The notes: a model not told the origin generated them from the sequence alone. Counted from the first letter of the stretch, positions 26,641-36,435 are shown. The stretch: DNA of 64,000 nucleotides from Rhizobium sullae (GCF_900169785.1 NZ_FWER01000002.1:136225-200224); one strand, 5' to 3'. Made by a program: numbers and translations.

Positions 26641-27444
26641 ATGTTCGAATCCCATCTCCGCCGCTGGTCGCTGATACCGGACGGCGAACCGATCATCACC
26701 CATTCCAGCCACCTCCTGCCGGTCCTCTGGAGCGGCAGGCCGGCAATGCTCAAGAAGTCTCGTGACGAGGCCGAAAGGGCCGGCGGCGCGTTGATGCACT
26801 GGTGGGATGGTGACGGTGCCGCCAAGGTCTATGCCCATGATGACGAAGCCGTTCTGCTCGAGCGGGCGACCGGCAACCGCTCCCTATTCAAGATGGCGAC
26901 GGACGGTGAAGACGACGAGGCTAGCCGCATCATCTGCCGCACGGTCGAAAGGCTGCATGCGCCACGACAAAAGCCCTTGCCCGAACTTGTTCCTCTTCGC
27001 CGCTGGTTCAGGGAACTGGAGCCCGCCGCGAAAACCTATGGCGGCGTGCTTGCCGAATGCAGCGCGATCGCCGAGACGCTGCTTGCCGATCCGCGCGATC
27101 CGGGCGTGCTGCACGGCGACATTCACCACAGCAACATTCTCGATTTTGAAGAGGACGGGTGGCTTGCGATCGACCCGAAGGGTCTATTCGGCGAACGCGG
27201 CTTCGACTATGCCAATACTTTCGCCAACGAAGATCTTCCGGCCGTCAGAATGCCGGGACGGCTGCAGCGTCAGCTTCGGATCGTTTGTGCCGAAACCGGC
27301 ATGGAACCCAAACGCTTGCTCCAATGGATCGTCGCGTATTCCGGCCTGTCTGCGGCCTGGTTCCTCGGCGACAATATGAATACGTCTGCTGAAAGCCCGC
27401 TTGCCGTCGCGCGCATCGCGCTGGCGGAGTTGCAGCAAGCCTAG
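26641..27444 (+). CDS. APH(6)-like streptomycin/hydroxyurea phosphotransferase
   Basis: 267 aa kinase of the aminoglycoside/hydroxyurea phosphotransferase family. The catalytic loop is 'VLHGDIHHSNILDF' and the metal-binding Asp is in 'WLAIDPKGLFGERGFDYAN', both standard for APH(6). The N-lobe 'THSSHLLPVLWSGRPAMLKKS' carries the ATP-binding lysine. Chromosomal rhizobial copies are common and need not confer clinical-level resistance. The gene follows the terminator of the old yellow enzyme gene and has no obvious operon partner. Confidence 0.86.
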   Translation: MFESHLRRWSLIPDGEPIITHSSHLLPVLWSGRPAMLKKSRDEAERAGGALMHWWDGDGAAKVYAHDDEAVLLERATGNRSLFKMATDGEDDEASRIICRTVERLHAPRQKPLPELVPLRRWFRELEPAAKTYGGVLAECSAIAETLLADPRDPGVLHGDIHHSNILDFEEDGWLAIDPKGLFGERGFDYANTFANEDLPAVRMPGRLQRQLRIVCAETGMEPKRLLQWIVAYSGLSAAWFLGDNMNTSAESPLAVARIALAELQQA

Positions 27445-27564
27445 CGGCTTCCTTCAATAGAGGTCAGAGGAAGTTTCATCATGTGGCAGATCGTGCCGCG
27501 CGCGAGGGAGCCTGCGCTTGAATGCCGCGGGTTGATCAACACGATCGTCGAACGGACGCTCGGC

Positions 27565-27849
27565 TCAGGCACGAGGAAAGGCCTCGGCGGAACCGCCGCT
27601 CTTCCATTTGCTGTCGACGACTTCCGTCTCCGGCCGGTCGCCACCTTCGGCATATTCCTCATGCCATTTGCCCTTCTCGTCCTGCCAGCTGATCTCGGCG
27701 GAATCGCCGCCGACCTGCTGCTCGGCCGCGACGATGCGGGCTGCTTCCAGCGCCTCGGCATGCGAGGGGAACGCTTCGGAATAGACGTCTCCCAGCCGGT
27801 AAGCCCAGCCGCCGTCGTGGGGAACGACCTCGTAAACCACCTTGATCAT
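27565..27849 (-). CDS. DUF2188 domain protein
   Basis: 94 aa soluble protein: 'VVYEVVPHDGGWAYRLGDVYSEAFPSHAEALEAARIVAAEQQ' fits the DUF2188 pattern of a short beta-hairpin followed by a helix, and the charged tail (GDRPETEVVDSKWK) is typical. Function is unknown. The ATG at 27849 is preceded by AGGAGAGG. It is monocistronic, with a 226-bp gap on its promoter side in which I see no further gene. Confidence 0.8.
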   Translation of the reverse strand: MIKVVYEVVPHDGGWAYRLGDVYSEAFPSHAEALEAARIVAAEQQVGGDSAEISWQDEKGKWHEEYAEGGDRPETEVVDSKWKSGGSAEAFPRA

Positions 27850-28075
27850 GCACCTCTCCTCTTTTTTCAGTGGCCCGATTTATCGGCGATCAGCCGAAGG
27901 CTTCCGGACTGCATCCGGCTCCATCGCGGGCGGCAAGGCGAGAGTTATGAGGCACGCCGCGATTGCTTCCGGCTGACCAATTTTCGGCAGTATTCCATTA
28001 AATGCACAAGACTGCAAATTCACCCCGCACCTGCCCTGCCTGATACGGAAAATCATCGGCTGCCGAAGAGCGGGA

Positions 28076-28462
28076 TCAGAATTTCAGGGCCAGCGGATGG
28101 TCAGCCAGTGCCCGGTCGATCGTCACAAGCCGCAGCCCTTCGATCTGGCATTGGGCAAGCAGAAGGCGGTCGAAGGGATCGCGGGTATCCGGCTCGGGAT
28201 CGGCCGCGGTTATGACGTGGCTGACATCGATCCCAAGGAGCGACAATCCTATTTTCTGAAGAGATTGCGCCATCTCTTCAAGAGGCATACCGGGATCCAG
28301 CTTGCCTAGTCTTGCCTTGATCGCAGTTTCCCATAGGCTCGCGACACTCACAAATCCGACTGTTTGCGGCTCGCCTAACAAGGTCGTGACCACAGGAAAT
28401 CGCTGTGCAACATCCTTTCGCAAGATCGCAAGCACGATATGCGTGTCGAGCAGCAGCCTCAT
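28076..28462 (-). CDS. PIN-domain toxin (VapC-like)
   Basis: 128 aa. The PIN ribonuclease acidic residues are visible: Asp6 in LLLDTHIVL, Glu45 in 'SLWETAIKARLGKL', and Asp in 'DPFDRLLLAQC' and 'LVTIDRAL'. This is the type II toxin subgroup (COG3744-like) that cleaves RNA. Its ATG overlaps the antitoxin stop as ATGA (28459-28462), giving coupled translation. The antitoxin is encoded first, the usual order. Confidence 0.9.
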   Translation of the reverse strand: MRLLLDTHIVLAILRKDVAQRFPVVTTLLGEPQTVGFVSVASLWETAIKARLGKLDPGMPLEEMAQSLQKIGLSLLGIDVSHVITAADPEPDTRDPFDRLLLAQCQIEGLRLVTIDRALADHPLALKF

Positions 28463-28725
28463 GGTTCAGGCAGGGGCCTAAGGAGAAAATCCTCCGGCAA
28501 AGGATCGTCGAAATCGTCGGCTATGAAGGGCACGGGATTGGTAATGCCCTTCGACCGGAGGTAGGCTTGGCCAGCCTCCAAATTCAAACCGCCACGCGGC
28601 TTATGCGGGACGAGATCAAAGACCGGGCGGCCGTTTCGCGTCACGACAATCGTCTCCCCTTCCTCGACCTCGCGAGCGAGTTCAGTCAGGCGGTTCTTGG
28701 CATCGCGGATCGATACGGTTTTCAT
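28459..28725 (-). CDS. Phd/YefM-type antitoxin
   Basis: 88 aa. The N-terminal Phd/YefM DNA-binding fold (KTVSIRDAKNRLTELAREVEEGETIVVTRNGRPVFDLVPHK) is followed by a disordered acidic tail (DDFDDPLPEDFLL) that should wrap the PIN toxin. ATG 28725 starts the family motif and lies only 6 nt after the -10 box, suggesting a leaderless mRNA. It is the first gene of the toxin-antitoxin operon and likely autorepresses through the TGTGGC repeats in its promoter. Confidence 0.9.
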   Translation of the reverse strand: MKTVSIRDAKNRLTELAREVEEGETIVVTRNGRPVFDLVPHKPRGGLNLEAGQAYLRSKGITNPVPFIADDFDDPLPEDFLLRPLPEP

Positions 28726-28731
28726 ACGCCA

Positions 28732-28760
28732 AATGTAGCCACATGCAGCCACATCGTCAA
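28732..28760 (-). promoter_or_regulatory. Toxin-antitoxin promoter with operator repeats in the spacer
   Basis: On the minus strand: -35 TTGACG (28755-28760), a 17-nt spacer and -10 TACATT (28732-28737). The spacer contains TGTGGC-TGCA-TGTGGC, a 10-bp-period direct repeat suited to antitoxin binding. The antitoxin ATG begins 6 nt after the -10 box, where transcription is expected to start. Confidence 0.65.
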
Positions 28761-28769
28761 CGATCCTAT

Positions 28770-28802
28770 AAAATAGAAAGGCCCGCCGTCGCTGACGAGC
28801 CT
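28770..28802 (-). terminator. Terminator after aspartate aminotransferase
   Basis: On the minus strand AGGC-T-CGTC-AGC-GACG-GCGG-GCCT forms a bulged stem (28779-28802) followed by TTCTATTTT. It separates aatA from the toxin-antitoxin operon. Confidence 0.5.
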
Positions 28803-28825
28803 CTCTTCAATTTCTGCCAACTGCC

Positions 28826-30378
<1,553 letters not shown>

Positions 30379-30744
30379 ATGTTTCTGGAGGAAGAGCGGG
30401 CCGCAGCGCGGCTTCGCGCCCGCCGGGTTTCGCTTTCATTTTTGATTGCAGTAAGCGTCGTCGCCGCTTCGACGATTGCGTTCGGAATCATTTCCACCGC
30501 CCGCGCCGAAGAGGCGCCACAGCCGCAGAAGACCGAGCAAATTGCCGGCTCCTTAACCGCACCGGTGGCGACAAACGGCGCGACCGCCCAACCCGCCGTT
30601 TCGGCCAAACCGCGGACGGCGACGCATGCCGACGGACAGATCATGCGCGGGCTGACTCTGCTGCTTTTCGCCCTGACCGCAGCGGGCGCACTGGCCGTGT
30701 GGCGCCGCCGCATCAAGCGCCTGATGACGGTGAGGAGCAGGTAA
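30379..30744 (+). CDS. Two-TM hypothetical protein; possible sortase-substrate remnant
   Basis: 121 aa. An N-terminal signal/membrane segment (LSFLIAVSVVAASTIAFGII, with an ARA|EE site) is followed by only about 50 residues of low-complexity sequence, then 'KPRTATHADGQ' and a C-terminal membrane helix ending in a basic tail (RGLTLLLFALTAAGALAVWRRRIKRL). That ending looks like a cell-surface sorting signal (LPxTA-like motif, helix, Arg-rich tail) with the first residue changed. I infer that a large extracellular domain was deleted, leaving both ends. ATG 30379 is preferred over 30373 by the GAGGG spacing. It overlaps the next gene as TAATG. Confidence 0.6.
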   Translation: MFLEEERAAARLRARRVSLSFLIAVSVVAASTIAFGIISTARAEEAPQPQKTEQIAGSLTAPVATNGATAQPAVSAKPRTATHADGQIMRGLTLLLFALTAAGALAVWRRRIKRLMTVRSR

Positions 30745-31097
30745 TGGGCCGCAACGGAAACCGGCTTCAGGACGCGGGCGAGTTCGAACCGCTTCCCTCT
30801 TACCTCGAACTGGCCATGGCGACCGCTGCGGCCACGGCCCACGACGCGCCGCGGCAGCGCGAGAAAGGCTTCCTTTTCTCGCGCCTTTCGATGGTCGAGC
30901 GGATGATTGCGCTCGGCATCGCCGGGCTTGCCCTGTATGGCGTCGCGCTGATGAGCGACGGCTTCTACATCAAGGGAAAGGCTGCGGTCGCGCAGATCCT
31001 GCTGCAGCGCTCCTTTGCCGAAGCCGACGTGGTGGACACGACGCCGACCGCCTCCATTCAACCGCAAAACACAAAGCCGTTATCTGCGCCGCAATAA
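30744..31097 (+). CDS. Short membrane protein resembling the N-terminus of a class GN sortase
   Basis: 117 aa with one membrane helix near residues 50-72 (MIALGIAGLALYGVALMSDGFYI), followed by KGKAAVAQILLQRSFAEA. This arrangement (helix, then YIxxKAxxAQxLLxRxFxxA) is what I know from the start of proteobacterial class GN sortases, but the catalytic beta-barrel with its His/Cys/Arg is absent; a short Thr/Pro-rich tail replaces it. It starts at the TAATG overlap with the preceding gene, so they are coupled. Alternative view: an unrelated small inner-membrane protein. Confidence 0.6.
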   Translation: MGRNGNRLQDAGEFEPLPSYLELAMATAAATAHDAPRQREKGFLFSRLSMVERMIALGIAGLALYGVALMSDGFYIKGKAAVAQILLQRSFAEADVVDTTPTASIQPQNTKPLSAPQ

Positions 31098-31159
31098 GGT
31101 TGAAGAGCCCTGCCCGCCGCTCCACGTTGAAAGCGGATGACCGCGACGGGGAACGCCAC

Positions 31160-32308
31160 ATGACTATCGCCAGAACATTCGCCGCTTCCCTGCTTGCTGG
31201 CGTGCCCGTCTTCGCACCCGGCTTCGCCGCGGCAGCAGACAGGGTCGAGACCGAGAAGGTCGCAGTTAGCGTCGAAACCCTGGCGAATGGGCTGGAGCAT
31301 CCCTGGGCCGTGGAAGTCATGCCCGACGGCGCCTATCTGGTGACTGAGCGGCCAGGCCGGATGCGGATCGTCAGGGAGGGAAAGCTTTCAGATCCGATCG
31401 GAGGCGTGCCGGACGTCCGTGCCCGCGGCCAGGGCGGCCTGATGGACGTAGCGCTCGCGCCGGACTTCGCAACGAGCCGCACGATCTATTTCACGGCATC
31501 GACCGCCAATCGCAGAGGCTCGGGAACCGAAGCCTTCAGCGCCACGCTTGCCGCCGACGGCAGCAGGCTCGAGAACGTGAAGCCAATCTTCACCATGGAC
31601 CAGTTCACCGGCGGCAGTATCCAATATGGTGCGCGCATCGCCATCGCCCGCGACGGCAGTCTCTTTATCAGCATAGGTGACCGCGGCGACCGCGACCGCT
31701 CTCAAGACTGGAAGGATGATGCCGGCTCCATCGTGCATATCAATGCCGATGGGAGCATCCCTGCGGACAACCCGTTCAAGAACGGCGGCAAGGCACTGCC
31801 GGAAATCTGGTCGAAAGGCCATCGCAACCCGCAGGGCATCACCTTCGACACCGCCGACGGCAAACTCTACACCGTCGAACATGGTGCGCGCGGCGGTGAC
31901 GAAATCAATGTCATCGAGCCCGGCAAGAATTACGGCTGGCCGATCATCAGCTATGGACGGAATTACTCCGGCACAAAGATCGGCGAAGGCACGGCCAAGA
32001 AAGGGCTGGAACAGCCGCTGCACTATTGGGACCCCTCCATCGCCCCCGGCGCGCTCGCGATCTATCGCGGCAAGATGTTTCCGGAATGGGACGGCAACTT
32101 CCTCGTCGCAGCGCTCAAATTCGAACTGCTCTCCCGCATGCAGCGCGATGATAGCGGTGCTTTCGTTGCAGAGGAGCAGATTTTCGAAGGCGATTACGGC
32201 CGCATCCGCGACATTGTCATCGCACCGGACGGAGCGCTCCTGATGGTCACGGACGAAGCCGATGGCGCGCTACTGCGCGTCTCGCGCGCCGACCGTCAGA
32301 ACGGTTAG
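31160..32308 (+). CDS. Soluble PQQ-dependent aldose sugar dehydrogenase (YliI/Asd-like)
   Basis: 382 aa with a signal peptide (ARTFAASLLAGVPVFAPGFAAAA). The six-bladed beta-propeller of the glucose/sorbosone dehydrogenase family is seen in 'LEHPWAVEVMPDGAYLVTERPGRMRIV', 'GQGGLMDVALAPDF', 'ISIGDRGDRDRSQD', 'GHRNPQGITFD' and 'EHGARGGDEINVIEPGKNYGWP'. It oxidises aldoses in the periplasm with PQQ as cofactor, if PQQ is available. The segment QYGARIAIARDG replaces the more usual H(Y/F)G.R. ATG 31160 is used. It sits 62 bp behind the putative sortase remnants. Confidence 0.88.
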   Translation: MTIARTFAASLLAGVPVFAPGFAAAADRVETEKVAVSVETLANGLEHPWAVEVMPDGAYLVTERPGRMRIVREGKLSDPIGGVPDVRARGQGGLMDVALAPDFATSRTIYFTASTANRRGSGTEAFSATLAADGSRLENVKPIFTMDQFTGGSIQYGARIAIARDGSLFISIGDRGDRDRSQDWKDDAGSIVHINADGSIPADNPFKNGGKALPEIWSKGHRNPQGITFDTADGKLYTVEHGARGGDEINVIEPGKNYGWPIISYGRNYSGTKIGEGTAKKGLEQPLHYWDPSIAPGALAIYRGKMFPEWDGNFLVAALKFELLSRMQRDDSGAFVAEEQIFEGDYGRIRDIVIAPDGALLMVTDEADGALLRVSRADRQNG

Positions 32309-32515
32309 GACGAAGCTCCTTGCGGTCACCAGAAAGGCCGCCTGCCCGTCCCTCAGGCCAAGCTTTTCGCAAGCGGAGTTCCGGAGTAGCCGGCGGTGAT
32401 TCATGCGGCCATGCGAGCAATCTGGCACTCTGAACGCGCCCCTCTTCGCCCTTGCCGAAACGAAATGCAACTGGTAACCGTCGCTGCCACAACCTGCCCC
32501 ACATCAAGGACTGAC

Positions 32516-33406
32516 ATGACGCGCGTCCAGGCGAACCTCCTTCTGTTGCTTGCTGCCGCGATCTGGGGCGGCGGCTTCGTCGCGCAGTCGACGGCCATGA
32601 AGGCAATCGGTCCCTTCTGGTTTATCGGACTGCGCTTTGGGGTCGCGACGGTCGCGGTCCTGCCTTTCGTGCTCCTTGAGGCACGCAAGGCCAGGGTTAA
32701 GACCACGCGCCGTCATCTCGGGCTTTATATCCTGATCGGCTTTGCCCTTTTCGGCGGCGCCTTGACCCAACAGATCGGCCTTCAGACGACGACTGTGACG
32801 AATTCGAGCTTCATCACGGGTCTCTATGTCGTCTTCGTGCCGCTGATCGCCGTCGCCTTCGTGCGCCGCCCGCCGCACTGGATCATCTGGCCGGCTGCCG
32901 TCACCGCCGTCGCCGGCATCTACATGCTGTCCGGCGGACAGCTTTCCGCGCTGACCATGGGCGACGGACTGACGGTCATTTGCGCCGCCTTCTGGGCGAT
33001 CCAGATCACGCTCGCAGGCACGACAGTTTCCGAGACCGAACGGCCGCTTATGCTTTCTGCCGCCCAATTTGGAGTGACAGCAGTCTGTGCCCTCGTCGTG
33101 GCCGCCACCATCGAGCCGATCAGCGTGGAAGCGGTCACGGATGCAGCACCCGAAATCCTCTACGTTGGCATCTTTTCCTCCGGCGTCGCCTTCGTGCTGC
33201 AGGTGATCGGCCAGCGCTACACGACACCGTCGCAAGCTGCCATCTTCCTCTCCTCCGAAGCGCTCTTCGGCTCGGCGCTCGGCGCGCTGCTGCTCGGAGA
33301 GACTATGCCCCGGCTCGGCTATGCAGGCTGTGCGCTGATGTTTACCGCTATGCTTGTGGTCGAACTGGTACCGGAACTCGGAAAAAGGCGCAGCCAGCCC
33401 GCTTGA
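32516..33406 (+). CDS. DMT superfamily exporter (EamA domains)
   Basis: 296 aa with ten hydrophobic segments arranged as two EamA repeats: 'LLLLLAAAIWGGGFVAQSTAM' opens the first and 'GLTVICAAFWAIQITLAG' the second, ending with 'AIFLSSEALFGSALGALLLGE', the classic last-helix motif. It probably exports amino acids or related metabolites. ATG 32516 follows AAGGA. There is a 207-bp gap upstream without a convincing gene; an in-frame extension across it lacks coding character. Confidence 0.88.
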   Translation: MTRVQANLLLLLAAAIWGGGFVAQSTAMKAIGPFWFIGLRFGVATVAVLPFVLLEARKARVKTTRRHLGLYILIGFALFGGALTQQIGLQTTTVTNSSFITGLYVVFVPLIAVAFVRRPPHWIIWPAAVTAVAGIYMLSGGQLSALTMGDGLTVICAAFWAIQITLAGTTVSETERPLMLSAAQFGVTAVCALVVAATIEPISVEAVTDAAPEILYVGIFSSGVAFVLQVIGQRYTTPSQAAIFLSSEALFGSALGALLLGETMPRLGYAGCALMFTAMLVVELVPELGKRRSQPA

Positions 33407-33888
33407 GCTATGGCTTTTTCTGCGTTGGACGGCGAATTCGGAAAAAATTTCTCGCCTCATCGAGGACGCGCTATCGTTGCATTTTTGGGAAAATCTGCTC
33501 TCAACTTATATTGCGAACAATACAAAACGTTAATCATGCGTCCGCTGTGAGCGAAAATTTGCGTTTTGACGCAAATAGGATAGCCGCACTAAATGTGCTT
33601 TCGCTAACACGTTAAAAAACTTTTGCTTGCCAATTCCCGATAATCGCAGCAATCTCACGGCGTTCGGGCATTTTGCGAGCATGGGAAGTCCTTAAGAATG
33701 TGCGCGCCGGAAACGCTAATATTCCGGTCAGCCGGTCTCGCCAAGGTGGGGAATAATCCCGTCATGAGACAGGCCGGGGTAGAGGGGACCTTTTTCTCGA
33801 ATTTCAAGAATTGCCTGCCAACGCCCCGCAAGGGACATAGTTGATGCTGCCCGTGTGGATGGCGGGCAGAGAGAAAAGGACCTGACGC
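33407..33888. other. Long AT-rich leader/promoter region of the cold shock gene
   Basis: 482 bp without a convincing gene. It contains a perfect inverted repeat ATTTGCGT-TTTG-ACGCAAAT (33557-33576), a CCGGAA/TTCCGG repeat near 33710, and a CTGCCCG/CGGGCAG hairpin (33847-33869) immediately before the cspA ribosome site. A long structured 5' UTR is typical for cold-shock mRNAs. Confidence 0.45.
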
Positions 33889-34104
33889 ATGGCCGAGACT
33901 GGCACTGTTAAATTCTTCAATAGCGACAAAGGCTTTGGCTTTATCAAGCCGGACAAGGGTGGCGCCGATATCTTCGTTCACATTTCCGCCGTTCAGGCTT
34001 CCGGCCTTGCCGGTCTGACCGAAAATCAGAAGGTCAGCTTCGACACGGAGCCAGATCGCCGCGGCAAGGGGCCCAAGGCCGTCAATCTGCAGATTGACGG
34101 CTGA
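33889..34104 (+). CDS. Cold shock protein (CspA family)
   Basis: 71 aa single cold-shock domain. The RNA-binding motifs RNP1 (KGFGFIKPD) and RNP2 (DIFVHISAV) are intact. It binds single-stranded RNA/DNA and acts as an RNA chaperone. AAAAGGACC precedes the ATG. The long structured leader and the following strong terminator mark it as an independent transcript, probably controlled at the mRNA level by temperature. Which of the several rhizobial csp genes this is cannot be told. Confidence 0.95.
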   Translation: MAETGTVKFFNSDKGFGFIKPDKGGADIFVHISAVQASGLAGLTENQKVSFDTEPDRRGKGPKAVNLQIDG

Positions 34105-34137
34105 AGCCTCAACAAGACCGCCTAATTCGAGTTGAGG

Positions 34138-34160
34138 CCCGGCAGCTATGCCGGGTTTTA
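34138..34160 (+). terminator. Terminator after the cold shock gene
   Basis: CCCGGCA (34138-34144) pairs with TGCCGGG (34149-34155) across GCTA, followed by TTTTA. Confidence 0.85.
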
Positions 34161-34250
34161 TCATTCAGCGTCCGTTCAGATAGCCGCCACTATCTTGTCA
34201 TCATCACGGCGCAGGAACCGCTCACGGGGTTCCAAGAATAGGATATGACC

Positions 34251-34664
34251 ATGAACAGGCTCGCCAAGACACTTCTTCTGACAGCTACTGCCGCAGCCCT
34301 CACCCTTTCTGTAATCGGCGAAGCATCCGCCCGTGACCGCTGGCATCGCCACAGCAATGGCGACGCAGCGCTTGTCGGCGGCGCGGTCGGCCTTGCAACC
34401 GGCCTGATCGTCGGCTCGGCCATCGCCAATCAACCGCGCTATTATGAAGAGCCGCGCTATATCGATCCGCCCTATGAGCCGGAATATGAAGCCGTGCCGG
34501 TTTACCGCGCACCGCCGCGTTACTACGCCCCTGTCCGCGCTGATATCGAGCCCTGGACGCCGCAGTGGGAGCGCTACTGCTCTTACCGCTACCGCAGTTT
34601 CGATCCGAGCAGTGGCACCTTTGTCGGCAACGACGGCCGCGAGCACTTCTGCACCGCAGGCTGA
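34251..34664 (+). CDS. BA14K-like secreted protein
   Basis: 137 aa with a signal peptide (LAKTLLLTATAAALTLSVIGEASA|RD), a glycine-rich hydrophobic stretch (LVGGAVGLATGLIVGSAIA), a Tyr/Pro-rich linker and the BA14K C-terminal motif 'WTPQWERYCSYRYRSFDPSSGTFVGNDGREHFC', whose cysteines probably pair. Brucella BA14K is an immunoreactive envelope protein with lectin-like properties; the rhizobial role is unknown. ATG 34251 fits the TAGGAT spacing better than ATG 34245. A strong terminator follows. Confidence 0.88.
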   Translation: MNRLAKTLLLTATAAALTLSVIGEASARDRWHRHSNGDAALVGGAVGLATGLIVGSAIANQPRYYEEPRYIDPPYEPEYEAVPVYRAPPRYYAPVRADIEPWTPQWERYCSYRYRSFDPSSGTFVGNDGREHFCTAG

Positions 34665-34685
34665 TCCGAGACCCCCTCCAAACGC

Positions 34686-34718
34686 AATGCGCCGCTCATC
34701 GAGCGGCGCATTTGTTTT
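34686..34718 (+). terminator. Strong terminator between convergent genes
   Basis: AATGCGCCGCTC (34686-34697) pairs perfectly with GAGCGGCGCATT (34701-34712) around ATC, followed by TGTTTT. It lies between the BA14K-like gene and the convergent metallo-hydrolase. Confidence 0.88.
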
Positions 34719-34733
34719 GGCCGTTTGACGAGA

Positions 34734-35378
34734 TCAGATGCCGCTGAGGAATGGGTTGCTGCGTCGCTCGTCGCCGATGCGGCTGCCGGGGCCGTGCCCG
34801 CAGATGAAACCGACGTCATCGCCGAGCGGCAGCACCTTGTCGCGGATCGAATCCAGCAGTTGCTGGTGATTGCCGCCTGGCAGATCGGTTCGGCCGATCG
34901 AGCCATTGAAGAGCACGTCGCCGAGATGCGCGAAGTTCTGGGCCCGATTGAAATAGATGACATGGCCGGGCGCGTGGCCGGGCGTGTGATAAACTTCGAA
35001 CTCATGGCTACCGAAGGAAATCCTGTCGCCATCCTTCAGCCAGCGGTCCGGCACGACGTTCTGCAGACCGGTGATGCCATATTTCTGCGCCTGTATCTCG
35101 ATCCGCTCCAGCAGCGGCCGATCATCCTCGTGCGGACCGACGATATCGACGTCGAGCGCTTCCTTGAGTTCCTTGGCGCCGCCGGCATGATCGAGATGCC
35201 CGTGTGTCAGCCAGATCTCCTTGATGACCAGGTCGTTCTCCTCGAGCGCTTTGAGAATGACCGACACATCGCCGCCCGGATCGACGACCACGCCCTCCTT
35301 CGTGTCCGGATCGAAGAGAACGGTGCAGTTCTGCTGGAAGGGTGTTACCGGAATGACGCCGGCTTGGAGCATGCCCAT
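34734..35378 (-). CDS. MBL-fold metallo-hydrolase (glyoxalase II-like)
   Basis: 214 aa. The dinuclear zinc motif 'LTHGHLDHAGG' and the further ligands 'HTPGHAPGHVIYF', 'LGDVLFNGSIGRTDLPGG' and 'FICGHGPGSRIGDERRSNPFL' are all present, as in the YcbL/glyoxalase II branch of single-domain hydrolases. It likely hydrolyses a thioester such as lactoylglutathione. ATG 35378 gives the family N-terminus; the frame continues upstream without support. It converges on the BA14K-like gene. Confidence 0.9.
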   Translation of the reverse strand: MGMLQAGVIPVTPFQQNCTVLFDPDTKEGVVVDPGGDVSVILKALEENDLVIKEIWLTHGHLDHAGGAKELKEALDVDIVGPHEDDRPLLERIEIQAQKYGITGLQNVVPDRWLKDGDRISFGSHEFEVYHTPGHAPGHVIYFNRAQNFAHLGDVLFNGSIGRTDLPGGNHQQLLDSIRDKVLPLGDDVGFICGHGPGSRIGDERRSNPFLSGI

Positions 35379-35657
35379 GATATGCCTCGCTTGGTCTCTC
35401 TGCCTGCTTCGATATAGCCGGAAAGATCGCCAAATCCAGCCGCTTTTTTGGCGATCCTCACACTGACTCACACTATCAAGACGCCTCGTAACAACTGTTC
35501 ATCGCAGCAGAAAATGGCACGCAGCATTAATCTTTATTGTTAACTTTCAATGTCTTGAGGCGTTCTGGTGAATCCGGTTTTCAACCCGACCTCTCGAAAG
35601 GCGGAACCAGATGGTGAACGGAGCGTTTCACTCCAGCAAAAAGCAAGGAGAAAAAGA

Positions 35658-36266
35658 ATGACCTTCACGAGACATCTTTTCCTGGCAGGCGCCGTGCTCG
35701 CCGCGAGCGCTGGCTTCGCCCATGCGGAAATGACCGCGACGGCCATCAATGACCTCAATGTGCGTTCCGGGCCTGGCCCGCAGTATCCCTCGGTCGGCGT
35801 CGCAACGCGCGGTTCGCCCGCCTTGCTCGACGGCTGCATCCAGGGCAGCCGCTGGTGCCGCGTCGATGTGAACGGCATGCGCGGCTGGGTCTATGCCGAA
35901 TATCTGCAGGTCCTGCGCGACGGCAATCCTGTCATTGTCGAAGAGAACGAAGCGGTGCTTGGCGTCCCGACCGTGACTTATGAATCGACCGCAAGCATCC
36001 CTGCCGATCCCGCACCGGGCGACGAACTGCTTGGTCCCGTCGGCTCCGTGGAGGCGATAACTCCGCCTGAGACGGTCCGCACCTATATCGAAACCACACC
36101 GGCGCAGACAGTCCAATTGAGCGGCGACGTCGTCGTGGGTGCCGAGGTTCCGGAGAGCGTGACGTTCCAGGAGATTCCGAACTACGAGTATCGCTACGTC
36201 CGCATCAATGAGCGACCCGTCCTCGTCGATCCGGGCACCCGCCGCATTGTCTACGTCTATCAATGA
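35658..36266 (+). CDS. Secreted SH3-domain protein with DUF1236-like tail
   Basis: 202 aa with a signal peptide (FLAGAVLAASAGFAHA|EM). Residues 25-90 form a bacterial SH3 domain ('ATAINDLNVRSGPGPQYPSVGVATRG', 'WCRVDVNGMRGWVYAEYLQV'), usually peptidoglycan-binding. The C-terminal segment 'YVRINERPVLVDPGTRRIVYVYQ' is the DUF1236 pattern common in rhizobial envelope proteins. ATG 35658 has AAGGAGAAAAAGA upstream. Confidence 0.85.
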   Translation: MTFTRHLFLAGAVLAASAGFAHAEMTATAINDLNVRSGPGPQYPSVGVATRGSPALLDGCIQGSRWCRVDVNGMRGWVYAEYLQVLRDGNPVIVEENEAVLGVPTVTYESTASIPADPAPGDELLGPVGSVEAITPPETVRTYIETTPAQTVQLSGDVVVGAEVPESVTFQEIPNYEYRYVRINERPVLVDPGTRRIVYVYQ

Positions 36267-36435
36267 GATATGGCGCGAGGCGGTCCGTAGATCGCCTCGC
36301 TAGCCTTTTAAATACCGAATCTCTCGTATGGGTTGTTTTTAGCTCCCCTTTCCCTCCAGGACATGATAAAATTCTAATACGTCGCAGGGAGCGATGTGCA
36401 GGCGATTCGCATCGATCGCCATTTGGAGGGAAATC

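Noticed and set aside
26641-26660. GTTCGAATCCC, like a tRNA T-arm
   Set aside because: It is the start of the phosphotransferase gene, and no acceptor or anticodon stems can be folded around it.
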